The position numbers and the translations under genes were made by a program. Shown here piece by piece: positions 35,425 to 44,167 of a stretch of 64,000 nucleotides of DNA. The stretch's first letter is position 1; every line of letters begins with the position of its first letter. The notes beneath the pieces are model-generated. The model was not told where the DNA came from. It saw nothing but the letters and a program-made list of their open reading frames with translations, and ran no database searches. The DNA comes from JBCCTX01 sp965263105 (GTDB lineage Bacteria; Bacteroidota; Bacteroidia; J057): assembly GCA_965263105.1 (NCBI GenBank), contig CBDHGL010000003.1:2294001-2358000 (forward strand). Reading direction: 5' to 3'.

Positions 35425-36576
35425 TCAGAGCCCCATGAGTTTTGCGATGATATTGCGCTGAATATCGGAGGTGCCCGCGTATAATACGCCCCCTGTTGCA
35501 TCTCGCAAATCTCGTTCCACTTCAGTTTCAGTCAGATAGCCTGAGCCTCCCCGGGTCCGAATGGCGTCAATGCTGGAGTTAAGGAAGGCCTCACTGATTT
35601 GTAATTTTAACATGGCCGATTCCAGAAAGGAGGGATCTCCATTTTTTTTCTTCCATGCTACTTGGTAAAGAAGAAGACGGGAAGTTTCCAAGCGCATTTT
35701 CATATCTACGATTCGATTGGAAACCGATTGGAACTTTCCGATGGGTTGCCCATACTGCTTTCTCGTTTTAGCATAGGCGATACTATCTTCCAATTGGCGT
35801 TGCATGGCTCCCAAGTGAGAGGCCAGGACACAACAGCGGTCGTGTTCCAGAGAATGGTTGATTACGCTGAAGCCAGCCCCCTCAGCCCCCAATCTGTTTT
35901 CCTCTGGAATAAAGCAGTTCTCGAAGGTCAAGTTGCCCATAGGGACAGTCCTCAGACCCATCTTGCTGATGAGCTCACTTTGAATAAATCCAGGTGTTCC
36001 CTTTTCTACCAAGAATGCCGTCACCCCCCATTTTCCCAATTTGGGGTTGGTAGTGCCAAGTACGACCGTCACATCGGCAACAGGCCCCAAAGAGATCATG
36101 CATTTTTCCCCATTTAGGAGATAGCCTCCGTCCTGTTTTTGAGCCGTAAGTTGCATGCTAAAGACATCAGAACCTGCTTCGGGCTCAGTTAAGGCGTGGG
36201 CTCCAATCCATTTCCCAGTCGCCATATCGGGTAAATATTTCTGTTTCTGATTTTCTGTCCCGAATACGTTAATAGTTAATTCTACCGGCCAGTTATGTGC
36301 ATTGATGGCTAAGGCTAGGCCATTATCTGGGCAGGCATAACCGAAGCCTTCCATGGCGACAATGGATCGAAGTAAGTCTACTTCTTCTAAGTCTCCTCCA
36401 TAAGCTGCGGGAACTCCCATCTTTAACAGCCCAAAATCGGCACATTTATCCCAGATCTCCCGTGAAAAGCATTCTGCTTTATCTCTCTCAATCAGGTTGT
36501 GATTTAGGTTATTTCGAGCAAAGTCAATGACCTGTTGTTTATAATCCAGGTACTCTGATGGAATAGAAAAATCCAT
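35425..36576 (-). CDS. Aminoacyl-carrier-protein dehydrogenase (acyl-CoA dehydrogenase fold)
   Basis: This is a flavoprotein of 383 residues in the acyl-CoA dehydrogenase superfamily. FAD and substrate motifs include HALTEPEAGSD (127-137), GEKCMISLGP and RKQYGQPIGKFQ (272-283). The usual catalytic Glu of medium-chain enzymes (YEGTS) is replaced: YAGTS, Ala367. An acidic residue, Asp246 in LEHDR, aligns with the Glu used as base by isovaleryl-CoA and prolyl-carrier dehydrogenases. The whole sequence matches the PltE/PigA/RedW type, which oxidises prolyl-S-carrier to pyrrolyl-S-carrier. It is first gene of the minus arm, followed by the A enzyme and the carrier, which supports action on a carrier-bound amino acid. 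Substrate is inferred, not shown. Confidence 0.87.
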   Translation of the reverse strand: MDFSIPSEYLDYKQQVIDFARNNLNHNLIERDKAECFSREIWDKCADFGLLKMGVPAAYGGDLEEVDLLRSIVAMEGFGYACPDNGLALAINAHNWPVELTINVFGTENQKQKYLPDMATGKWIGAHALTEPEAGSDVFSMQLTAQKQDGGYLLNGEKCMISLGPVADVTVVLGTTNPKLGKWGVTAFLVEKGTPGFIQSELISKMGLRTVPMGNLTFENCFIPEENRLGAEGAGFSVINHSLEHDRCCVLASHLGAMQRQLEDSIAYAKTRKQYGQPIGKFQSVSNRIVDMKMRLETSRLLLYQVAWKKKNGDPSFLESAMLKLQISEAFLNSSIDAIRTRGGSGYLTETEVERDLRDATGGVLYAGTSDIQRNIIAKLMGL

Positions 36577-36646
36577 TTAATTATTGAATGTTAATTTTTG
36601 TTGAGGATATTGTGCGGCGATTGGAACGGGAAATTACATTAATTTT

Positions 36647-36679
36647 TTTGTTATGGTAAAATAAATAAACATAAATTTG
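36647..36679 (+). promoter_or_regulatory. Bacteroidota-type promoter for the plus arm of the NRPS cluster
   Basis: TTTG (36647-36650), a 21-base spacer and TAAATTTG (36672-36679) match the -33/-7 consensus TTTG-N19-21-TAnnTTTG exactly. It lies about 157 bases upstream of the HupE/UreJ-like start at 36836, in the 259-bp divergent region, giving a long leader. This is the only complete promoter of this type noticed in the window. Confidence 0.65.
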
Positions 36680-36835
36680 GGTTTTTAGTATTAAATATAT
36701 CAAGAAGTTTAGCCGATTTATTTTTGAGTACATAAATTCTGCCATGTACTTTCTAATGTAAAGGGTGAGGTCAAATGTTTGTAACCCTAAATGCTGCTAA
36801 TTTTATATCAAAACCCTTCTTTAAACTCGCAATTA

Positions 36836-38122
36836 ATGAGATTGTTTTTACCAAAGATTACTTGCCTTTTACTGTTTTTTTGCTGCACCCTGTCTGGGTC
36901 ATTTGCGCATATGACTGGCCAGAGCTATATCTATTTCGTTGTTAAGGAGAGTTCCATGACAGGAAATTTCCAAATAAATGCAAGAGATGTTAATGAACTT
37001 TTAGGTACTTCACTTACGGATGAGTCTACCCTAGCGGATTTTCAACCCTACGTTTCTGAACTTCAAACCTACGCACTAGAAAAAAGTAGTTTCGAGGTAG
37101 AGGGGGTACCTTGTAAGGTTAAATTTGTAGAACCAGATTATATCATAACAGGGGCAGGTTCCTTCCTTATTCTATATTTTGAGTTGGAAGATTTGACAAG
37201 CACCCCGGATGCCATGAACGTTCGTTTTGATTTCTTATTCGAAGAAGACCCCGATCATTCCAACTGGTTGATGATAGAAAGCAACTGGAAGGGCGGAATT
37301 TTTAACAACGAACGGATACCCTCGCTCATTTTTAATGCGAATAGTGGAAAACAGGTACTTGACTTTACCCAGTTTACCGTGATGAGGGGCTTTATGCTCA
37401 TGATATATCAGGGGATGAAGCACATTTGGATTGGCTTTGATCATATCCTTTTCCTGTTAGCCCTGTTGCTTCCCGCGGTCCTAACCAAGACCCCCACAAA
37501 GGAAGATGAGCTATTCGCCAATCAATTGGGGGATAATCATTTCTTGAGCAAGATTTCGCCCCAATTACCCAGTTGGGCTCCTGTAGAAGGGTTTCGCGCT
37601 GCCTTTTGGAATGTCGTTAAGGTGGTTACCTTTTTTACTATTGCTCATACCATTACCTTGAGCCTTGCATCATTGCAATTAGTTAATCTGCCGAGCCAAT
37701 TGGTAGAATCTATAATTGCCTTCTCCATAGCGCTAGCTGCCTTTCACAATTTTCGACCCCTTTTCTCGACACGAGAATGGCTGATTGTTTTTGGATTTGG
37801 CCTTTTCCATGGCTTTGGCTTTGCCAGCGTACTGGGAGACCTGGGGGTGACAGGAGAATACATGGTTCTTACCCTCTTGGGCTTTAACCTAGGGGTGGAA
37901 ATAGGCCAAATCGTTATCATTATCTTGTTTTTTCCCTTTTTATTCTGGCTGAGGAAAACAAAATTATACCCCTATATTTTCACCATTGGGTCTATTCTTC
38001 TGGTGGCTTTATCTCTTTATTGGTTTGCAGGAAGGGTCTTTGAATTTGACGTTTGGGGGGAAGATACATCAGCCTATGTGTTCCGGCATATTGAACGCAT
38101 TGTCATTGCCACATTTTATTAA
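36836..38122 (+). CDS. HupE/UreJ-2-like membrane protein
   Basis: This protein has about 428 residues from MRLFLPKITCLLLFF at 36836; the upstream in-frame Met at 36791 lacks a signal-like start. The signal peptide ends near SFA. An extracytoplasmic domain of about 150 residues is followed by seven or so membrane helices with the family motifs GMKHIWIGFDHILFLLALL, FTIAHTITL and GFGLFHGFGFASVLGDLG. The conserved His/Asp residues fit metal handling; related HupE and UreJ proteins accompany Ni enzymes. It is first in the plus arm, 33 bp before the C-A-T module, but a biosynthetic role is not obvious. Confidence 0.82.
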   Translation: MRLFLPKITCLLLFFCCTLSGSFAHMTGQSYIYFVVKESSMTGNFQINARDVNELLGTSLTDESTLADFQPYVSELQTYALEKSSFEVEGVPCKVKFVEPDYIITGAGSFLILYFELEDLTSTPDAMNVRFDFLFEEDPDHSNWLMIESNWKGGIFNNERIPSLIFNANSGKQVLDFTQFTVMRGFMLMIYQGMKHIWIGFDHILFLLALLLPAVLTKTPTKEDELFANQLGDNHFLSKISPQLPSWAPVEGFRAAFWNVVKVVTFFTIAHTITLSLASLQLVNLPSQLVESIIAFSIALAAFHNFRPLFSTREWLIVFGFGLFHGFGFASVLGDLGVTGEYMVLTLLGFNLGVEIGQIVIIILFFPFLFWLRKTKLYPYIFTIGSILLVALSLYWFAGRVFEFDVWGEDTSAYVFRHIERIVIATFY

Positions 38123-38155
38123 CATCTGAATCGCAATTCGCGTCGTATTTGTCAT

Positions 38156-41100
38156 ATGTCGGTAAAAAAAACTACGGATCCCGTTAAGAGAGCCAAGCTT
38201 GCCGAATGGTTAAAGAAAAATAAGGCTTCAAACTCCTCTAATGGTAGTGAAGAAATTTCTCTTGCTCCAGTGGATACACCTATTCCCTTGACCTTCGGAC
38301 AGGAGCGACTATGGTTTTTACAGCAGTTGGATCCTGGGAACCCCTTTTATCACTATGTTGAAATATTTGAATTAGACGGTGTCCTCGATCTGGGGCTTTT
38401 GCAGGAAGCCTTTATGGAGTGTATTCAGCGACATAAGGTACTAAGAACTACCTTTCATGAGGATGCTTCCGGCTTAGTTCAAGTTGTTCAGCCTACAGGA
38501 GAGTTGGATTGGCATATTTGGGATTATGCTTCATATGGGTCGGTAATTGGGGAAGAGCAACTAAATGAAAGGATCATTCAAGCTGTAGCCATGGCTTTTG
38601 ATCTGGAAAAAGGGCCTCTCCTTAGGGTGCATCTCGTCAGATTGGCCCCCAAACGCCATTGGCTAGTACTTTGTTTCCATCATATAATAGTAGATAAGCA
38701 ATCGGTTAGGGTAGTTTTGTTGAAGGAACTGGCAGAACGTTATGCAAATTCCTCCTTGGATTTGCCTTTGCCTCCTCTGCAATACCGGGATTTTGCCTAC
38801 CGACTGAGAAAGCAAGAAATCCATAAGGAGGATCTGGCTTATTGGAAAGAAAAACTAGCGGGAGAAGCTCCTATACTTGCCTTACCGACCGACCGACAAA
38901 GGCCGACTCAACCTACATATAAGGGGGCATATTTGTATAGACATCTGGCAAAAGGAACCGCTCAAAAGGTAGCTGCTCGATGCAAAGAATTGGGGGTTAC
39001 TTCCTTTATTTTTCTTCTTGCCGTCTACAAAGTCCTATTATTCCGATACTGTCGGGAAGAAGATATTTGGGTGGGGTCTCCCTTTACAAACCGGGACCAA
39101 GTAGCTTTGGAGAAAGTGATGGGTTTTTTCAATGAAACTCTTGTATTGCGTAGTTTCCTCTCAGGTGAAATGACTTTTGAGGAAGTGCTGAATCAAGTGA
39201 AAAAGACGGTTTTAGAGGCATTTTCTCACAAAAACCTGCCCTTTGATGTTTTGGTTTCTGAATTGAATCCTACACGAAACCTGGGCGTTAATCCCTTGTT
39301 TCAGGTTATGTTTTTATACGATGAATCTCCCTCTACTTTTTCCCTGGGTAAAGAGCTAAAATTGACCCACAAACCCTTCGATTATGGTGTTTCCAAGTTT
39401 GATCTTACCTTAATGTTATCTAAGGTTGACAATGAACTAAACACGGTCTTTGAATATTCTACGGAAATTTTTGAGGAATCTACCATAGATACTTTACAGA
39501 AATCTTATGTGAGCCTCCTGGAGGCGGTGCTGGAAGACCCCTTAAAGCCTGTTGCTACCCTTCCTCTACTAAGTCAGAAAGAGGAGCAGAAAGTCTTAGA
39601 ATTAGGAGATTATACTCCCCAGGAGCTCCCCCCTTATTCCTCTATTTACCAATATGTCGAAGAGCAATATTTAATTAATCCGGGGCGATTAGCAGTTCGT
39701 TTTCAAGCGGAATCCCTCACGTATGGAGAACTTCATACCCGTTCAATACAATTGGCAGGCTCTCTGGTGAAAAGTGGGGTTAAGGCGGGTAGCCGAGTAG
39801 GCCTTTGTGCCCAAGCTTCCCTGGAATTAATCATAGGTATCTGGGGAATAATCCGTGCGGGAGGGTCCTATGTTCCCTTGGATCCCGTATATCCGATGGA
39901 ACGACTCGATTATATGCGGGAAGAAGCTGGCGTCGAGGTATTGCTTGTTCAGGATGCTTTGGCGGGGATGTTTAAAGATACCGGTGCTGAACTTATTTCT
40001 TTGGAAAGAGAAAGCTTAAATGATACCCATATAAATTTAATTCCCGATTGGGAGAGCCTTTCGGATGAAGGTGAAGTATATACGATTTTCACTTCGGGAA
40101 GTAGTGGTAAACCCAAAGGAGTTCCCATCTCCCATCGAAATCTTATCCATTCTACGCTAGCGCGAAAATCATATTATCAAGCGGATCCTACTGCCTTTTT
40201 GCTCTTGTCTTCCTTTTCTTTTGATAGTTCTGTGGCGGGAATTTTTTGGACCTTATGCACTGGAGGGACTTTGGTTTTGGCCGAGAAAAGAATTGAGCAA
40301 GACATTGAGAAATTAACCCAGGTTATAGAGAATAATGTTATTTCTCACAGCCTCATGCTACCCTCCTTGTATTCGATGTTGTTGCGACATGGGGAGTCAG
40401 ACAAGTTAGCCTCCTTGCGAACCATCATTGTGGCAGGTGAAGGTTGTCCTCCTACTTTGGTCGATAGTCATTTCTCGAAACTCCCACAAGTCAATTTGTA
40501 TAATGAATATGGACCTACAGAGGCTTCCGTCTGGTGTTCTGTATATCATGTGCAAGCAGCAGATAGTCAAGATGTGGTTCCCATTGGGAAAGCTATAGCT
40601 AACAGTGAGTTATGGGTCCTTGACTCTGCCCAGCAATTGCTTCCCCTTGGAGCAGAAGGAGAGCTTTATGTAGGAGGGTTGGGCCTTGCAACAGGGTATC
40701 TGAATAGACCCGAACTGACCCAGAAAAAGTTTATACCTCATCCGTTTAAAAAGGAAACAGGTGCCCGACTATATCGAACGGGAGATTTGGTTCGGAGGCG
40801 GGCGGATGGGAATCTGCTATTTTTGGGGAGGGTAGATACCCAGGTAAAAATTAGAGGGTTCAGGATCGAGTTGGATGAGATTACACAAATACTCAAAGGC
40901 ATTCCGGAGGTGGGAGAAGCCTGTACTTTAGTTTCAGAAAAGAAGGAACTGCTAGGCTATTACCAGTCCGAGAAAGAGCTCCCAGCGAAAGATTTGCGCC
41001 GAAAATTGGCACAGGTTTTACCTGAATACATGGTTCCTGGATATTTTATCTACTTGTCTCAGTTCCCCAAACTCCCTAATGGGAAAATTGACCGAAATAG

Positions 41101-41509
41101 TCTGCCAGAGCCAGCGAAAGGGGTAAGAGAGGACTCTGCTAGCTATCTGGCTCCCAGGAACTCGTTTGAGGAGAAGATGGTACGTGTTTGGGAAAAGGTA
41201 TTGGGCAAACAGTCCATTGGAGTAAATGACAATTTCTTCGAATTGGGGGGAGATTCTCTGTTGAGTATTCATCTATTGGCGGAGGCTCGTAAGCAAGGCA
41301 TCGAACTCAAGACCACTCAACTTTTTGAATATCCTACTATTGGGCGCTTGCAGTCGGCCCTATTTGGGGAAGCCGAAATCCTCTACCAGAATGGAACGGC
41401 ACTAAATGGGCATCATTCCAAGGAGCTTCCTACTTCCTTTAATCCAGAGGTTGAGCTTAGCCCAGAAGAAATGGAAATTATCTTCCGTCAAATTGCGCGT
41501 AATGGTTAA
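38156..41509 (+). CDS. NRPS C-A-T module
   Basis: This is a 1117-residue module. Condensation domain: about 42-470, active site HHIIVDK (175-181), with His/His/Asp kept but Lys in the final Gly position. Adenylation domain: about 495-985, with A3 TSGSSGKPKG (646-655), A5 NEYGPTE, A7 YRTGDLV, A8 GRVDTQVKIRGFRIE and A10 PNGKIDR (Lys977). Carrier domain: about 1000-1075, Ser1034 in LGGDSL. A tail of about 40 residues (SPEEMEIIFRQIARNG) may be a docking segment for the next protein. My reading of the pocket is D-S-A-L-I-A-E-V-W-K, which I cannot assign to an amino acid. Its stop overlaps the next start by eight bases. Confidence 0.93.
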   Translation: MSVKKTTDPVKRAKLAEWLKKNKASNSSNGSEEISLAPVDTPIPLTFGQERLWFLQQLDPGNPFYHYVEIFELDGVLDLGLLQEAFMECIQRHKVLRTTFHEDASGLVQVVQPTGELDWHIWDYASYGSVIGEEQLNERIIQAVAMAFDLEKGPLLRVHLVRLAPKRHWLVLCFHHIIVDKQSVRVVLLKELAERYANSSLDLPLPPLQYRDFAYRLRKQEIHKEDLAYWKEKLAGEAPILALPTDRQRPTQPTYKGAYLYRHLAKGTAQKVAARCKELGVTSFIFLLAVYKVLLFRYCREEDIWVGSPFTNRDQVALEKVMGFFNETLVLRSFLSGEMTFEEVLNQVKKTVLEAFSHKNLPFDVLVSELNPTRNLGVNPLFQVMFLYDESPSTFSLGKELKLTHKPFDYGVSKFDLTLMLSKVDNELNTVFEYSTEIFEESTIDTLQKSYVSLLEAVLEDPLKPVATLPLLSQKEEQKVLELGDYTPQELPPYSSIYQYVEEQYLINPGRLAVRFQAESLTYGELHTRSIQLAGSLVKSGVKAGSRVGLCAQASLELIIGIWGIIRAGGSYVPLDPVYPMERLDYMREEAGVEVLLVQDALAGMFKDTGAELISLERESLNDTHINLIPDWESLSDEGEVYTIFTSGSSGKPKGVPISHRNLIHSTLARKSYYQADPTAFLLLSSFSFDSSVAGIFWTLCTGGTLVLAEKRIEQDIEKLTQVIENNVISHSLMLPSLYSMLLRHGESDKLASLRTIIVAGEGCPPTLVDSHFSKLPQVNLYNEYGPTEASVWCSVYHVQAADSQDVVPIGKAIANSELWVLDSAQQLLPLGAEGELYVGGLGLATGYLNRPELTQKKFIPHPFKKETGARLYRTGDLVRRRADGNLLFLGRVDTQVKIRGFRIELDEITQILKGIPEVGEACTLVSEKKELLGYYQSEKELPAKDLRRKLAQVLPEYMVPGYFIYLSQFPKLPNGKIDRNSLPEPAKGVREDSASYLAPRNSFEEKMVRVWEKVLGKQSIGVNDNFFELGGDSLLSIHLLAEARKQGIELKTTQLFEYPTIGRLQSALFGEAEILYQNGTALNGHHSKELPTSFNPEVELSPEEMEIIFRQIARNG

Positions 41510-43934
41510 AGAAAAAATAGAATCTGTATTTCCGCTCTCACCTATGCAGGGGGCTCTGTTATTTCACAAGTTGCAGGCAGAGGACGATCAGGGTTTTTTG
41601 CAGCTCAGTTTCTCTCTATCCGGCCCCTTGGAGGAAGACTTATTCCTGCGAGCTTGGGAGGGTATTTGCGAGCGGCACGAAGTGATGCGGACCTCCATTC
41701 ATTGGGAAGATATAAGCCAGCCCGTCCAGGTGGTACAAGCCCCCAAGTCCCTTAAGTGGACCCAACACGACTGGCGTGAAGAACCCTCAGCATCTCATTC
41801 AAATCGCTTCCAGCAATTTAAAGAAGAGGATGCTCAACAGGGACTATTGCTGACACAGGCACCAGTCTCTCGATTTCACCTGATCCAACGAGAGGAGGAG
41901 TCCTATTTTTTCCTTTGGAGCTTTCATCACATTTTACTTGATGGCTGGTCTTCCATGGTCATCCTGGAAGAAGTAATGGAACTTTACGAAGCTTTGTATG
42001 AAAATAGGCCCATTAATTTGCCCGTTCTCCCCTCCTATAAGGAGCTGCTCCGTTGGCAGCATCAACAGGATACAGCAGCTGAAGAAACATTTTGGTCTCA
42101 ATGGTTGAAAGGCTTTGATACACCCAATTTAGTTGGGAGGCAAAATAATGCCCTTAAAGAACCTTCAATTCCTGATTTCCAAAGCCGTAGTGAGGAATTG
42201 TCCCAAAGACTTAGCGATACCTTAAAAGAACTTGCCAAAACCCATGGAACTTCCTTAAATGTATTGCTCCAATTCATGTGGGGCCTCGTCTTAGGGAAGG
42301 CTTTTGCGAAAAATGATATAGTATATGGGCTTACCGTTGGCGGGAGAAGCCATAACTTTCCGGGTATTGAGAGGATGAGTCAGGCGATGATGAATTTAGT
42401 CCCCGTCCGTATCCCCCTTCCCCCACATTCTAACTTAGGTGACAGCCTGGAAACTCTGCGTAAAGACTTTGCCCGGCTGAGTGAATTTGAATCTACTCCT
42501 CTATCCCGAATTCAATCCCAGATGGATGGATTCGGAGAAAGAGCACTTTTTGATGTGTTACTCGTTTTTCAGGGTTTTCCTTGGGAGTCCATTGAAATAG
42601 GGAATTTACGTTTGTTTGACGTTGTGGGTAAGACCACGTCTGTTTATCCGTTAACCCTGTTAATTCATACCAGGGAAAGGCTCAAGTTTTCCTTTCGGTA
42701 TGACACCCAAGCGGTGGATGTAGACTTTATCGAATGGGCTAGTCAGGAACTCGTGCGTTTGAGCGAGAAACTCGCTATTGGTGATGAGCTTACCATAGGA
42801 GAACTCATGGCCTATTTGAGTGACCCTCCAGAATTTGCTCATCCAGAAGAAGAAAGCCCTATAGCACGGGAAATGGATATCGATCTGGCAGCCTCTTCAC
42901 AGGAAATAAGGCTTACTCACATTTGGGAAAAAATACTTGGTCATAAAGGAATAAGCGCTACAGACAACTTCTTTGAGATTGGGGGGAGTTCCATTCTCGC
43001 TGTTCAGATATTTGCAGAAATTCGAGAGCAGTTAGGCCTTAAATTAGCTCCCTCTAGCTTACTTACCCATCCAACGATTCGATCTCTGGCCTCTTTATTG
43101 GGAAAGGAACCTCAAGAACATTGGGCCTCTATGGTCGCTATACAACCCAAGGGATCGCGCCCTCCTTTGTTTTTTATTCACGATATAGGAGGAAACATTT
43201 TTACCTACCGCGATTTGGCGAAGCAGCTCGGCGAAGACCAACCTATTTATGCTTTCCAGGCTAAAGGTATGGATGGAAAGGGCTCTACTTTGGAGTCCGT
43301 TTCTGATCTGGCCGATTACTACATACAGGAAATACAGCGAATTTTCCCCAATGGCCCCTTTTTGTTGGGAGGTAGCTCTTTTGGAGGCTTATTGGCCTAT
43401 GAAATGGGTAGGAAACTGGTAGAGGCGGGTCAAAAAGTTGATTTGCTGGCCTTATTTGATACCATTCCCTATAAAGGCCCTTTTTCTTACGGGAAAGCGG
43501 GAGCGCCAGCAGGGCCTAAATGGTTAGAAAAACTGGATACCCATATAGGCCGTTTGTTGGTGAGAGGTACCAAAGAGAGGTTTCAACACTACCGCAAAAA
43601 AGGGAAGAAGTTTATTTGGAACAAAATTCCATTTCTGTCCTATAAAGAACCGATTCCGCCTGAACGTAACCAACAAATATGGGATGCAAATTTTCGGGCT
43701 ATCAGGAACTATTATCAAGAGCCTTATAATGGCAGGTTGACTCTATTTTTGGCATCTGATTTTTACGCACGCTGTTACCAGGATGTACGTTTAGGTTGGC
43801 ATGCCTATGCCTTGAAAGGCTTGGAGATTCACGTTGTTCCGGGAGATCATCTTACGATGATGTATCCTCCCAATGTGGAGGTATTGGCAAAGGAATTGGC
43901 AAAGTGTATTGATCGGGTAATAGAAGGGGGGTAG
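41502..43934 (+). CDS. NRPS C-T-TE termination module without A domain
   Basis: This protein has about 810 residues from MVKEKIESVFPLSPMQG at 41502, which overlaps the previous stop by eight bases. An in-frame Met 32 codons upstream lies inside the previous gene. Condensation domain: about 5-440, intact HHILLDG (142-148). Carrier domain: Ser497 in IGGSSI. Type I thioesterase: GGSSFGG with Ser626, Asp653 in LLALFDTIP and His783 in PGDHLTM. There is no adenylation domain, so this carrier must be loaded in trans, or the C domain uses a free amine, or the carrier only passes the chain on. The thioesterase releases the product by hydrolysis or cyclisation. Confidence 0.92.
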   Translation: MVKEKIESVFPLSPMQGALLFHKLQAEDDQGFLQLSFSLSGPLEEDLFLRAWEGICERHEVMRTSIHWEDISQPVQVVQAPKSLKWTQHDWREEPSASHSNRFQQFKEEDAQQGLLLTQAPVSRFHLIQREEESYFFLWSFHHILLDGWSSMVILEEVMELYEALYENRPINLPVLPSYKELLRWQHQQDTAAEETFWSQWLKGFDTPNLVGRQNNALKEPSIPDFQSRSEELSQRLSDTLKELAKTHGTSLNVLLQFMWGLVLGKAFAKNDIVYGLTVGGRSHNFPGIERMSQAMMNLVPVRIPLPPHSNLGDSLETLRKDFARLSEFESTPLSRIQSQMDGFGERALFDVLLVFQGFPWESIEIGNLRLFDVVGKTTSVYPLTLLIHTRERLKFSFRYDTQAVDVDFIEWASQELVRLSEKLAIGDELTIGELMAYLSDPPEFAHPEEESPIAREMDIDLAASSQEIRLTHIWEKILGHKGISATDNFFEIGGSSILAVQIFAEIREQLGLKLAPSSLLTHPTIRSLASLLGKEPQEHWASMVAIQPKGSRPPLFFIHDIGGNIFTYRDLAKQLGEDQPIYAFQAKGMDGKGSTLESVSDLADYYIQEIQRIFPNGPFLLGGSSFGGLLAYEMGRKLVEAGQKVDLLALFDTIPYKGPFSYGKAGAPAGPKWLEKLDTHIGRLLVRGTKERFQHYRKKGKKFIWNKIPFLSYKEPIPPERNQQIWDANFRAIRNYYQEPYNGRLTLFLASDFYARCYQDVRLGWHAYALKGLEIHVVPGDHLTMMYPPNVEVLAKELAKCIDRVIEGG

Positions 43935-44070
43935 ATTAATAGTCGATTAGCTATTAGGGGTTAGGAAAGAGGGGTGAGTTATGGTAATTGGCGAAAGAAA
44001 ATTCTAATCCCAAACACGTGGATCAATGCCTGCGGGCTAAATAAACAATCTGTAATTTCCGACAAAAAAC

Positions 44071-44078
44071 TATATTTG
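44071..44078 (+). promoter_or_regulatory. Candidate -7 box for the phosphopantetheinyl transferase gene
   Basis: TATATTTG matches TAnnTTTG perfectly, 89 bases upstream of the ATG, in the 233-bp gap after the C-T-TE gene. This suggests the transferase has its own promoter. No -33 TTTG is visible at standard spacing. Confidence 0.45.
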
Positions 44079-44167
44079 ACTCATAAAAACTTCAAGTGAA
44101 TAATTATTTTTATTAGATTGTCCTCTATTGGCCCGATTTATGAGTTAGTTGAACCAAAGACACGAAC

